A stretch of DNA of 64,000 nucleotides from Pyrocephalus nanus (taxonomy: Eukaryota > Chordata > Aves > Passeriformes > Tyrannidae). The first letter of the stretch is position 1; each line of letters opens with the position of its first letter. A program made the position numbers and the translations under genes. The notes beneath the pieces were generated by a model that saw only the letters and a list, made by a program, of their open reading frames with translations, searched no databases and was not told the DNA's origin. Positions 1-11,021 of this stretch are shown here, piece after piece. Location: assembly GCA_038380795.1 (NCBI GenBank), contig CM076280.1, positions 10,093,501-10,157,500 of the forward strand, given 5' to 3'.

Positions 1-1993
1 GTGATAATGTTTTGGTACTCAGAGCTCTGGTGGCATTGGGCTGCACCGAGGTGTGACATGCAGGTGTGTAAATAAAGGGTTGGTGGTTCAAGGTGTGCCA
101 TGCACAAGGCAGTGCCCAAAAGAGATGGGGAGCGAGGATTTATACACTTGACGGTGGTTAAAAGGACTTGATTTCCAAGGGAAGAGGCCTGGCTAGCACT
201 GGTGGGAGACTTCCAGTGGGATAGGATGTGCCTGGCTGTCCTGGAGGACTGTGGATTCCTCCTGAGAGAGGAGCTTCTCTTGGGTGCAAAGTTGAGTTCC
301 TGTGGGAATGAAATTCCCACAAACAGGAGTAACCCCTCTCCATAGATGCCCCTTCACTGGAAACCTGCCTGTGCACTGCACCAGCTGCAGCAACCCTGTA
401 GGACTAAATCTGAGTAGGATTTGGTTGTTGTGTTGTGGTTGGAATCCCATTCTCGTTGCAAATGTGAAGCTGATGATGATTTGCTAATGGTCATATGGAG
501 GGTCTGCATCCCTCTGATGGGATCTTGTCCTTTCTAACAAATCCTGATGAGCTGTGAAGGGAAACACTGTGGTTTTTGGATCAGCCCTGGGGCTGCAGCC
601 CAGCCCCACAGGCAGGTGCTGACAACTGCATCACTCCCTCCTTTCTACGAGCAAAACTTGTCTGAAACTTCATTTGTCTGCTCCGCAATTATCTTCTCCT
701 TCTGTGCCTCCCCCCGTTTATCCATGCTAACACCATCAATACATGCCCATGCTTAATGAAACATTATTGCTTAGGTTTAATTGTCTTCTAATTAAGTAAA
801 ATAAAATTTTGCACGGCGGTTGCAGCAGCATCTCTCCTGTCTGTGGATCTGCTGTGGTTCCACCTGAGCCCCTGGTGGTGCTGTTCAGTGAAGGGGTGAT
901 GGACAGCAGCAAGCCACCTCCTCCGAATCTGCTGCTCCTCTGTATCATCCTGGTTAAATTAGATCAATTTCCAGGTTTAGAGCACCCTTTTCTGGGGACA
1001 AATTTAAGCACTGGGTAATGCTGCTGGGGTTATTGCTTCAGCACAGCGCTGCTGAAAGACACCTGGGGTCGTGCTGAACACCTGGGGAAGACAAAAGCAG
1101 GGCATGCAAGTGTGGCACTGAATTTTTGACTCTTGTCTGAGCACGGTTTCTACTCTTAATGCATCATTAACATGGTTTTCTGCATCGCATTCAGTTCCCA
1201 TTACAGCACTCAGTTCCGTCTGTTAATTTTGGTATGTTGATATTTTTGTTGTCAGCAGTTTTTTTTTTCTTTTTTGAAGCATATAAAACCATTAGTGTGA
1301 AAGAAGATTAAAAAGATACATTACAATTAAAATGTTAATGAAATCGGCATCATACAACTTTTGAAACCATTTAGGCATTAATCTTTCTTGGTCTCATGTC
1401 CATTAACTCGGGCGATTCTTATTCCACACTGACCCCTGCTGAGAGAGTCGTGCTATAATTGGATTTTAAGAACTGGGGGGAAGAAAAGGAGGGAGGGAGA
1501 AAAGCCTTGGGAAAAAAAGTGGAAGTTGGGAAGGTTGCCTTGGCTTTCTGCGTGGTGTCCATGGAAATGAACCTCGTACAAACCAGCGCCACGGTTCCAT
1601 TGCTCCCCAGTCCTGTGTTCTCTCCACTGGGCAGGTCTTGCCAGGGAATGCTGGTGTTGGAGGCTGGGGCAGAGCTCTGGGAAGTGCTGGGCTCCTTGGC
1701 AGCTGGCTGTCACCGTGACCTTGGGCAGGACACGAGCACCAGGCTCCGCTTTGGTTGATCCCGGTGTAACGTGAGCAGGGCCGGAGCCGGATGGTGCGAA
1801 GCCTTTTTAAGGCTCTCGGAGGAAGGGGATGGGAGAACAGCAAGTAATCGTTTGCTGTTATGGCTTCAGCTTTCCCCTGTTCCTCCAAAATAGTATTTCT
1901 GCATCTTATCTGGTTTGGGTGTTTGTTTTTTGGTTTGTTTTTTTTTTTTAAGTAGCTCCTTTTCAGCTTACACAATATTTGGGTGAGGGCCAG

Positions 1994-2008
1994 CCCCCCC
2001 CCCCCCCC
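1994..2008. repeat. Homopolymer C run (C15)
   Basis: Fifteen consecutive C bases are followed by TCCCC. This is a mononucleotide repeat whose length is probably polymorphic and error-prone in sequencing. Confidence 0.9.
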
Positions 2009-5000
2009 TCCCCAGGCGAAAGAGGAGGATTGACTAATTCACAGGCTGTGTAGTGAATCCAACAACGGGACTTCTTGACTCATCAGACAGCTCCCAGGAT
2101 CAGTGCCATGGCTCCATCAGGGCCATGGGCTGTGCTTGGCTGCTCCAAGGCTCCAGCCCCTCCAGAACACTCTGTGCTGGTCAGTCTGAGGCTCAGACTC
2201 GCTCCTGGGCACCTTCTCCAGAGCTTTGCTTGTGCTGTCCAAGAACTTCACATCTCCTGCACCTCCCGTGGGATGCTGGATGAATTGGGAAGGGCAGGTC
2301 CTTTTGTGAAGAACACAGCTGTCCTTCCCAGTTTGGGGACGGGGTTTGGAGCCGTTGGGAGGGTGGGTGCGCTGCTGTCTGGGCAGGGATGCGCCTCGGG
2401 ACTGGATGGGCTGGAAGTTGAAGGATGAGCGCATCCCGCTGAGGGAGGAGTGGAGTACCAGCCCAGCTCGTGTTTATGCTGCAAGCATGAATTTTTATTT
2501 TTTTATCTTTTTTTTTTTTTTTTAATATATAAAGCAAAAAACCAAACAGAACTGTGGAAGCTGCAGAGCTGTCGTCTCCAAGCCGCTCCGCTCTCCTCCC
2601 CGCTCGCTGTGCCATCGCTGTTACCGAGCAGGCAGGGATGCTGGTGGGCTCCCTGGGAAGCCCACTGGAGCTGAAACATCTGCAGGGCTCGGGAGAACAC
2701 GCTGGCAGTTTCTGGGGGCTGGGTTCATGCCTTGTGAAGTGAGCCATGAAGCACAGAGCGTGCTGCTGGCACCGCATCACAGGGACGCGGGTGTTGGACG
2801 GCCGGGGAGATGGAAGGGCTTTCTTGGAGCCCTGGAGTAGCTCTTTGCACACAGCAGAGCCTGGGGTTTAATTGTTTTATTCTCTTTTTATGTGGGTAAA
2901 AAAATAATTTATTGTGTTGTTGTTTTGTGTCAAGGCAGCGCGTGGATTTATAACCTGAGAGAATTTGGGATGAGGATCCAGAATCTTCAAATAATGGCAG
3001 GAATTGGGGAGATCCTGCCCGGAGCGTGACCCATCCACGTCCCAGCTCATGCAGTTGGATGAACTGGGGATGTGTTCTGGCACAGGGGAGTGGTTTGTGC
3101 CTTTGGGTGAAGCCAGCAGTGTTTATGCCTCTCAAGTTAAACTGTCTTTGGGAAGGGAAAGGAAACCAACCCACCAGAGCAACAATATCTTGGTGTGTTT
3201 GACCCTTCCCATGCTACAGTCTCATGGAGATCCCGTGCAAGGAGAGAATTCCTGGGAGCAGGAAGGCTGGCAGGCTCCAGAGGGTTGCCTGGAAGTCTGG
3301 TCCAGAAGCCCTCAGAGGTGCAGCCAAGGTGGTGACCACCAGGATGGAGATGGGAGCTCTGGTGTGGGTCACACTCTCCTTTTCCTGCTCTTCCATCTCT
3401 CTGTGTGGTGGCAGGCGTGCAGGCAGGGAACAAAGGAACTACTGGCTGAATTCCTGCCTTATTTTATTGATGTGCACTGGCAGTTGTAGGCCAAGGGAGA
3501 GGGAGCAAGAAAAAGCAGCCCTAGACATTGCCAGTTCACGTTTGTGGCCCGGCACACAGGTGGGATTGCTAGCAAGGTGAATTTCTGTGCTGCAGACCGA
3601 GCACACCAGAATCAATATCTGAGTGGGCCAATAAAATCTCTGGGAATTTCATTTCAGCTCATTTCAAGCAATCTAATAACTGGGTTTTCAGGCAACTGTT
3701 AGGTTGTTTGGTTTATTTGAGGTTTTGGGGGGGTTTTTTTTGGTGGTGTTTTTCACTATGCAACTGTGAAAATGTAGATTGAGCCCAGTGTAGTGCTTTG
3801 GTCTGGCAGTGTGAGCACTGAGCACAAGGCTGGTTTGCTCTGGGGTCAGGCAGTGAGGGCTGGAGATCCTGTGCCACCAGCTCAAGGGGCCTGGCTCTGG
3901 CTGCTTTTCAGACCTACTGATGGTGGCAATGCTTCTACTTCCAGATTGCAGCACTTTTATATCTTTATATGGCGGTATTAGGATTTTCTAGTCCCATATC
4001 CTTGAAGGTTCATGGACCAGTTTGGGGAGGAGCCTGAAATGCCCCATCCTGTTCTGCTCCCCAGCTGGGACCAGCTTGGAGAGGAGCACAGGATTGGCTG
4101 CATTTTGAGTATCCATCCCTCTTCCTGGGCTGTCCAACAGTCCCTGCTCAAGACCCTTCCCAAACTTGGGAAAGCACCTGGGCATTCCCTTGGGAGTCTG
4201 TGGCCACAGCAGAGCAGCTGGAGGTACCTGAGCTGTGTGGTGTCTTCGTGAGCCTTTCTACAATGAAGTTTAGGAAGTTTCCTCATTTACCTTCTCTCTA
4301 AGATCCCAAACTGGCTGTTGCCTTGTTTGTGAGTGCTTTAGGAGAGGTGTATCCTGCAGTACTTGCTGATTGATCTGGATTTGGCACGAGAAATGATGCA
4401 GAAGGGAGAATTTAACTTCTTGCAGTAGGATTTGGAGGGGGGGGGAGAAACCAAGTGAACCTGCAGCCTGAACATGTCTGGTCCAGGCCATCACCCCACC
4501 AACAAGCTTAATTTTTTTGCTTGACCACCATCAAAATACAGAGGATCACTCCATGTACCACAGGGATGTCCACAGTGCATCTTGTTGATTTTCAAGTGAT
4601 TTTAAACAACAGAAATATTCCAGTGGCCTTTACCGCTCTTTTGTAAGGTTTTATGAAGCGAAAGTCGTGATCTGTAGGTTCTTTTTCCACCTGGAAAAGG
4701 AAGTGCAGCCCTTGCACCTTCAAACCGGTATTTCCCCCCCAAAAATTCTTCAAGCACCTTCTATACAGTTCAATTGCAACATGTTTATAAAGCAAGACAA
4801 GTTAATGCCGAGTGCCAGCCCAGGTGGAGCCGAGCTCCTGCAGCCTGTGCGTCACCAATAAGTGCTGCTGGAATGGTTGGGGTGTCCCACAGCCTGTCCC
4901 CTCCCCACCCTCCAGCCTGCTCCTGACCTCCTGCGTGCCTCAGGAATGTTATGCAAAGCGTGATGTGCAGCATTAGCAGTGCAGGTATTTGGTTCAGGCG

Positions 5001-6639
5001 GTTCCCCGGGCGGTTCCCACACCCTCGTGATCTCCGGAGCGCACGTGCCGACGGCTGCGCCGGGACTTTGGAGAAGCTTTCCCTGCTGGCATCCAGGTGG
5101 TGGCTGTCAGGCATGGAGGAGGTGGGTTGGGAGCTTAGGAGTTGAGTCTGGTGGTAGCAGTAGGGATGGGATGTGTCAGTCTGGGGAAGGAAGGGAGAGA
5201 TTTGCTGGCAAGCCCGTTTGAGGGAGGCTGGAACGAGGCGTGGCGAGGAGCTGCTTGACGCTCGTTAAAAGGTACGGAAGGGAGAGGATGGGATGGGGTG
5301 GAGGATTGGTGGAGGATTAACCTCCTTCCAGGTGGGGTGTTCTGGGACCTGACAACACACTGCCACACTGTCTGCCAGGATGGGGGTGGAGGGTTTGTAC
5401 CCACAGTGCCAGAGCATCTGTTGGCACAGCTGGTGTGTGAAGACCCTGCAGAAACAGCTGAGTGTGTTTGTGGGCTAATGACACTGTGACAGCCAAGCCA
5501 CCAAGGGATGAGTGTCTGCAGAAACGCTCCCTGAAACGCTTTGTAGCTGCTCTGTGGTCTGAGAACTTTCCCTGTCGTTCTCCTGCCTGTTGCTTGACGT
5601 GGTTGGACAAACTCTGCAAGTTTTCCAAAACTTGTTGAGGAGGGGGATGATCCCATATGCCTGTGATGGTTTCACACCGAGGGCAGCAGTTGAGCTGACA
5701 TCTGAGAGGTTGTTTTCTCCTTGCCCTGGCTGCACAGATCTGATATTTGAGTTTTAGTCTTCGTTTTGTAGGTGGGAGAGGAACCACCCACCCTCCAGGC
5801 TGAATGATGCCCTGTTGTGTGTGTCACAGGCGTGGGTAGCACTGGCTGGACTCGACGTACTTGCTGCATGTGGTCCCTGGGCAGAGGCTGGGGGCACTGG
5901 CTCTCTCTGGGGCACATCCTGGTGTTGGCACTGCAAGGCAATGCTCTTGGGAGCACAGCCTACACCATGGATCCTGCTTCATGCTTCCCTCCAAATCTGA
6001 GGGAGTGGACTGATCTCAGAGTTTCTTTGCCTCTTGTCCGACTCCTGTATTTTATCCTCGTGCCAGGGCTGCCCCAGGAACCTCTCTCTTGTAGTTCAGG
6101 GAAGGTTAGCTCAGGTTTAAACCACTTGGCTGTGGTTGTTTAGTCTTAGTGACATATTAAGTATTTAATATCCAAGTGCATTAGCTTCCCACCCACATCC
6201 CCCGCTGCAGATGGGCTGAGGGAAATCGTCGGTGCCCACATCTATTAGGATGTTGCCCGGCATACTTGTATAAATGGCTTCCTCCTGGACCTCTGCTTTT
6301 ATGTTTAGTTCCTGACCTAATTAGCCATGAGCGATGGCGTTGGTGGAGATCTTAGGGCCGCATCAAGCAGCGAGATTTCGGGAAGATCGCTGCCTGCCCG
6401 AGGGGACACCTGGCACGGTGGGACGTGGCAGCGGCGTCACAGCCGTAATCCCCGCTGGTCCTGCAGAGCCAACTGGGCCAAAGCAGTAATAACCCAGCCA
6501 AACCAGTGCTCCCAGTCCCTGGTGGCAGGTAGGGCATGCCCTGGTGCTGCCACCTCCCCTGGGCGCTGGTGCGAGTGGAGAGCCCGCCTTAATCGTTGCG
6601 GTGCCTCTGATTGTGTTACGGCTTAATTTCCAGGTCCTT

Positions 6640-7180
6640 GCTTAACTCGTGCAGTACATCAGAGGCTCTTGTGAAATGTAATGTGCTGGAGCAGCAGCTC
6701 AGGAAAAAAAGCTCTGCCTTCTGTGAAGCCAGACTGTTGCAGCGTAATTTGTTTTGTAAGATTTTTGAAAGGCAGTGTTGCAATCTGTAACAGTAGAATA
6801 GTGGGAAGATGGTCAGGTGGTTCTTGGGACTTCAGCAGACAGATTTCATGTCTGTGTGTTTTTGCAACACCTTTCTATAAAGGGAAACATAATTTAAAAT
6901 ATGATTACTTAGTGTTGTAACAGTCTTCTCAAACGTTTTTGCATTATGCAGAGATCATTATCAGAGGCTGATATTAACTTGCAAAGAATATTATGCAAAT
7001 CATTCTCCTGTTCTTCTAAAAAGAAATTTCCTTCATAATGCAAAGCGTGACAAAAAAAATTGTGCAGAGGCTTTTGGCAAAATTACATTCAGAAGATGTA
7101 ACAGTTTTTCTGCTTACTAGCACAATCCGTTTCTAGCTTTCCACTGGATTTGCTCAACTCAAGCTGATAAAGGCTGAATT
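6640..7180. promoter_or_regulatory. A+T-rich block with octamer motif, candidate conserved element
   Basis: The block is A+T-rich and CpG-poor between GC-rich flanks. It holds ATGCAAAT (6993-7000), the canonical POU-factor octamer, and several repeats of a GCAAAGNRT-like word (for example around 6979 and 7041). There is no open frame of note. The composition and motif content resemble vertebrate enhancers, but conservation cannot be tested here. Confidence 0.25.
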
Positions 7181-7602
7181 TTAAAATGAGGGCCGGGGTT
7201 GGGGGGGGAGTGTATTGTACCTCGTGGGTTCAGGAATAGACAGGGAGGTGTTTTGTGCTTAGATCAGTGTTTCAGATCCGTCCTGACAGTGATTACAGGC
7301 TCTGATAGTTCTCAGCTGTTCCTCACGCTGGAATTATTTGGTGGTGTTTCGTATCCCGTGGGTTTGGGGGGCACAGCATCACCCTCGCCCCGAGCAGCGC
7401 CTTGGGGGGACCAGGCTGAGATGCACCCTACAGGGTCAGGCTCCCCAAATGTGCAATATTACCCATTTACTGCTCTGTTCAGCCTCGGTGTCGCTGGTAC
7501 CAGTTAGACCATCCTGAATGAGGGGCACTGTGAGCGATGGGAGGTTGGACCACAAACACTGGTGGTGGGATGGGTGGTCCTGCCCCGAGGCCTCCCAGCC
7601 TT

Positions 7603-7955
7603 CACAGAATCCCAGAATCACTGAGGTTGACAAAGACCCCTAAAGTTGAGTCCTACCTGTGTTCCATCCCCACCTTGTCACCCAGCCCAGAGCACCGAGG
7701 GCCACATCCAGTCCTTCCTTGGACACCTCCAGGGATGGGCACTCCAGATCTCCCTGGGCAGCTCCTGCCAAGGCCTGACCACCCCTTCCAGGAAGAAATT
7801 CCTCCTGATGTCCAACCTGAACCTCCCCTGGCACAGCATGAGGCCCTTTCCTCTTACCCTGGTGTTACCTGGGAGAAGAGGCCGATCCCACCTCTCTGCA
7901 ACATCCTTTCAGGTGAAGCAAGAAGGTCTTACCTGAGCCTCCCTTTCTCCAGCCT
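7603..7955 (-). mobile_element. CR1: CR1 LINE 3'-end fragment, about 350 bp
   Basis: On the + strand it begins with a degenerate AGAATCNNAGAATC, the reverse complement of the terminal octamer repeat of CR1. It continues through the typical words for the CR1 3' UTR and the end of ORF2 (GAAGAAATTCCTCCTGATGT, then the CCTCCCCTGG...CATGAGGCC block, then CCTGGGAGAAGAGGC). The element is therefore on the minus strand, truncated at its 5' end as most CR1 copies are. It carries no intact reverse transcriptase. A close structural relative lies at 36644. Confidence 0.88.
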
Positions 7956-9376
7956 TGGCATCTTCCTTGCATTTCTCTGAGCATCAGCATGTTCCTGGAG
8001 GTAATCCTGGCCTGACTGAAGTCATTGAGGATTTTACCACTGACTTCATCCCTCCTCCATGTATTTTTTTTTGTGTGTGTGTTACAGACTGGTTGTATCA
8101 GTTCAGAGCTGCCCCATCCCTCACACAGAAACCAGACTCTCCTAAAATCGAGCGGATTGTTTTAGAGGTATCGGCTGTTCTGCTGTTGTTATGGATTGAT
8201 TGACAAAAATAGGCCCTAATAAATATTGTAAATGACTAAAATATTTGCAGGCTGTGCACTGCAGTCAGATTTGGAAAGGCTCATTTGCTGTAGAGCCCCC
8301 TTTTCCAGGCACTTAACACCGTTTTATAAAAATGTACCATTTGTCCTGAATTTTTTTTACAGGCATTTCTCAATACAAATTTGATTGAGAAAAGTCAGTA
8401 ATATTCAGACATGTAGATTGAATTACAGCGCTATAAAATGGCAGGGAGAGTTTTCCCCAAGACGAGAAGTTTTCAGGCTCCTTTTATTTTTTTTTTTTTT
8501 TTTTTTTGTGTCTGGTTAGATAACTCGATATTTAAAAATCAACCCAAATTAGATAAATAAGCTGGAAGTCGTAGTTAGCATTCGTCAGGCAACTTAGGCT
8601 GGATGTTCCAGCGCTGAGTGACTCCACCTCTAGCTGCAGGGTTTCCCTGTTATGAACGGGTGAATACTAATCCTTGTTTATTCCCTGCTGCAGAGAAGTG
8701 GATTTATCTGGAGTTTGCTGCCTGGAAAAGGAGCCCTCGGTGCGAGTGGGGTGGGTGTGATGCACCCATAAATTCCACCCCTCGCACCTTCTACCGACAC
8801 CAAATACTTTTTTTTTTTTGGGGAGGGTGACACGAGGGAACTTTTAACACCCTGAAAGTGGCCCCGGGGTGTGGTTGGGATGTGATAATTAGAGCAGTGA
8901 GGCATTTCATGAGTTGGCTGTGCCTTGGGCTTCCCGGGGCCGGCCCTGGGCATCTCCCGGAGTCCAACCCGCTCCCCGAGCAGGCTGAGCATGGAACCCA
9001 TGGGTGAATTACTGGGAAAGGGTGACTTTTTAATTTTTTTTCTCAAAGATTGCATGAAAGGATGAATGAAAGCAGGGAGGTGTTTGATTCTAAACAGGAT
9101 GGCAGGAAGGAATCTTTTTATCTTCAGGGTTTCTTTGCTTCTGGAATGTTTCGTAGCGCAGACCTGCTGGTGGAGCAGCGATAGACACATTCCTGCAGTT
9201 CTCTTTCTGGTGCCCCCTGGAAAAGGGTGATGCTGCCAAATACAAATCAAATATTTAGCTCTAAACTTTTGTGGGTTTTTTTTTCCTCTCCCAAGGACGC
9301 CTCCCTTTGACTGTATTTCTTGGGGGTTTATATTATTTCTTAGAGGAGCATTTGCAGTGCTGATCATCAAGCTCCT
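7956..9376. other. Non-coding interval, no gene seen
   Basis: It contains an A+T-rich stretch at about 8195-8600, including a T run near 8484-8507, and otherwise unique sequence. The long minus-strand frame covering 8678-9568 has no family resemblance, runs antisense through the neighbouring CR1 piece, and is not accepted as a gene. Confidence 0.55.
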
Positions 9377-9548
9377 TCCAGAGAAGCTGTGGCTGCCCCA
9401 TCCCTGGAAGTGTCCAAGGCCAGGTTGGACAGGGCTTGGAGTAACCTGGGCTAGTGGAAGGTGTCCCTTTCCATGGCAGGGAGTGGGAACAAGCTGAGCT
9501 TTAAGGTCCTTTCCAATCCAAACCATTCTGGAATTCTCTGATTCCTTC
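9377..9548 (+). mobile_element. CR1: CR1 LINE 3'-terminal fragment, about 170 bp
   Basis: The segment runs from CAGAGAAGCTGTGGCTGCCC through CCATCCCTGGAAGTGTCCAA, GGAAGGTGTCCCTT and TTTAAGGTCCTTTCCAATCC to a terminal TTCTGGAATTCTCTGATTC. That is the sense 3' end of a CR1 retroposon. It has no coding capacity. Confidence 0.9.
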
Positions 9549-10890
9549 TGTTTTCCCCCTTTTCTCAATTAACCTCATTTCAGACTGTTCATATCCAGAG
9601 TGGCTTTTATTCTTTACTGCTCTACAGGTTTTCTATTCCCACCTGCCTCGCTATAACCATGTTCTCACCATCAGTCATTAATAAAACCAAAGCAGAGGCC
9701 AGCATGATCTTCTGCTGCCTCTGTTTCTGCTGGAGGGAAACCCTTCCCAACAGAGGGAAAATTGCAACTGGTTGTGGAAATTATGGGGAAGGGGAAAAAA
9801 TAGTATTCAAACCTGGTTTAATTTGTGGGTTTATGTCTTGGATGTAAGTTATACCAATGCATAGCACAGGTTATTTTAATGTGAATTATGGGCTTGCCCT
9901 TCTGTGAGCGTGATGCTGCCTCATGATGTGGGAGCAGATATTATAACCTTGAAGAATCTTGTAGGACATAAAAGTTTTAATTAAAAATCTGGCTTGGTTG
10001 AGGGTATTTTGGTTTAGTATGAATGTCTTCATTTCTTTTGAAAAAAGAATTAAATGAAACCCTCAGCATTCCTCCTTTTTTTTTTCTTTTCCCTGTGATT
10101 TCTGCATATTTATTCTTGAAGTCGGAGCATTAGAAAATAATTGAGTAAAACAAAATCCACAAGGCTTCAAATTACCTCTAGCTTAATGTTTTATTTAAGA
10201 GGTTTGCTAACTGACATTCTTTATAATGAATTAGGTCACGAGGCTCTAAAGAGTGTTTGTCGGGGGTTTTTTCTTTTTTTACATTTAAATTTGAGGCTGC
10301 TTCCCTTGAAACTTGGGCTCTGGGCTGCCGGAGCCGGGCGCGGCTGCGACTTCCCCCGGCTCGGGGAATCTCGCTCTAATTATTCTCAATCACACTTGTG
10401 CAAATGAATATATCCATGTTTGGAGGATCGAAGTGGTGTTGTCATGGCAATCTCCGTAAGGTCACGAGAAAACTCGTGGATATTGTTCACCGCCTCTCCC
10501 GGGGGGCTTCTCCCCTACCCTTGAGGAGCTGTGGGTTTGCAGGGGTTTGGGGAAGGGGTTGAAAGGTTTTGTGGTGATTTGGTTGAAAGGGGGTCAGAGG
10601 AAAGGGGGTGGTGGGCTGGTGGCTCACTGGTCACCCTCCTCTGGGCACCAGAATCCTAACTAGTACATGGATCAGACTTGCTCCGTGGAGGGTAAAATCC
10701 TTATAAATCTCCAGGGGAGCAGAAGGGACCTGTTTGATTGGTGCTGGTTGATGGGTTCGGGTGTTCTGGGATGGGATTGGACTTGGGTTAGTTTTGCTTA
10801 TGTCTACTTAAAAAAATCAAACAAAAACCTAATAACACCCCTCCCCAAAACAACAACAAAAAACCCCCAACCAAACAAAACCAACTCTGT
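9549..10890. other. Non-coding interval with an A+T-rich, motif-bearing block
   Basis: From about 9840 to 10480 the sequence is largely A+T-rich, with T runs and TAAT-type homeodomain words. A G+C-rich island lies inside it at about 10310-10370. Near the right edge, 10438-10451 reads GTTGTCATGGCAAT. This matches the palindromic RFX X-box consensus GTTGCCATGGCAAC at 12 of 14 positions. No exon is apparent. Confidence 0.4.
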
Positions 10891-11021
10891 GTTCTTTAAG
10901 GCCAGGCTGGATGGAACAACCTGGCCTAGTGGAAGGTGTCCCTGCCCACGGCAGGAGGTTGGAGTGAGATGAGCTTTAAGATCCCTTCCAACCCAAACCA
11001 TTCCATGGTTCTGTGATTCTT
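10891..11021 (+). mobile_element. CR1: CR1 LINE 3'-terminal fragment, about 130 bp
   Basis: It shows the diagnostic CR1 3'-end order: AAGGCCAGGCTGGATGG, then AGTGGAAGGTGTCCCTGCCC, then AGATCCCTTCCAACCCAAAC, ending in CATGGTTCTGTGATTCT. It is in sense orientation and strongly 5'-truncated. Confidence 0.9.

Larger units (their letters stand above)
1..7602. other. Non-coding upstream sequence, no gene seen
   Basis: No frame here shows recognisable protein similarity, and the short open frames on both strands lack paired splice signals or family motifs. Two A+T-rich, CpG-poor blocks stand out, at about 1200-1460 and 6640-7180. They look like conserved non-coding DNA, and the second contains a perfect octamer motif (ATGCAAAT, 6993-7000). 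A run of 15 C lies at 1994-2008, and T-rich runs lie near 1260-1277 and 2505-2524. The segment lies 5' of NACC2 and is either intergenic or part of a long first intron, which I cannot decide from sequence. Confidence 0.6.

Noticed and set aside
2193..2852. 219-codon minus-strand frame
   Set aside because: Low-complexity Ser/Pro/Gln-rich translation including a poly-Lys stretch read from a T run. No family match and no promoter or splice evidence.
8678..9568. 296-codon minus-strand frame
   Set aside because: It runs antisense through a CR1 fragment and unrelated sequence, and no part resembles a known protein.
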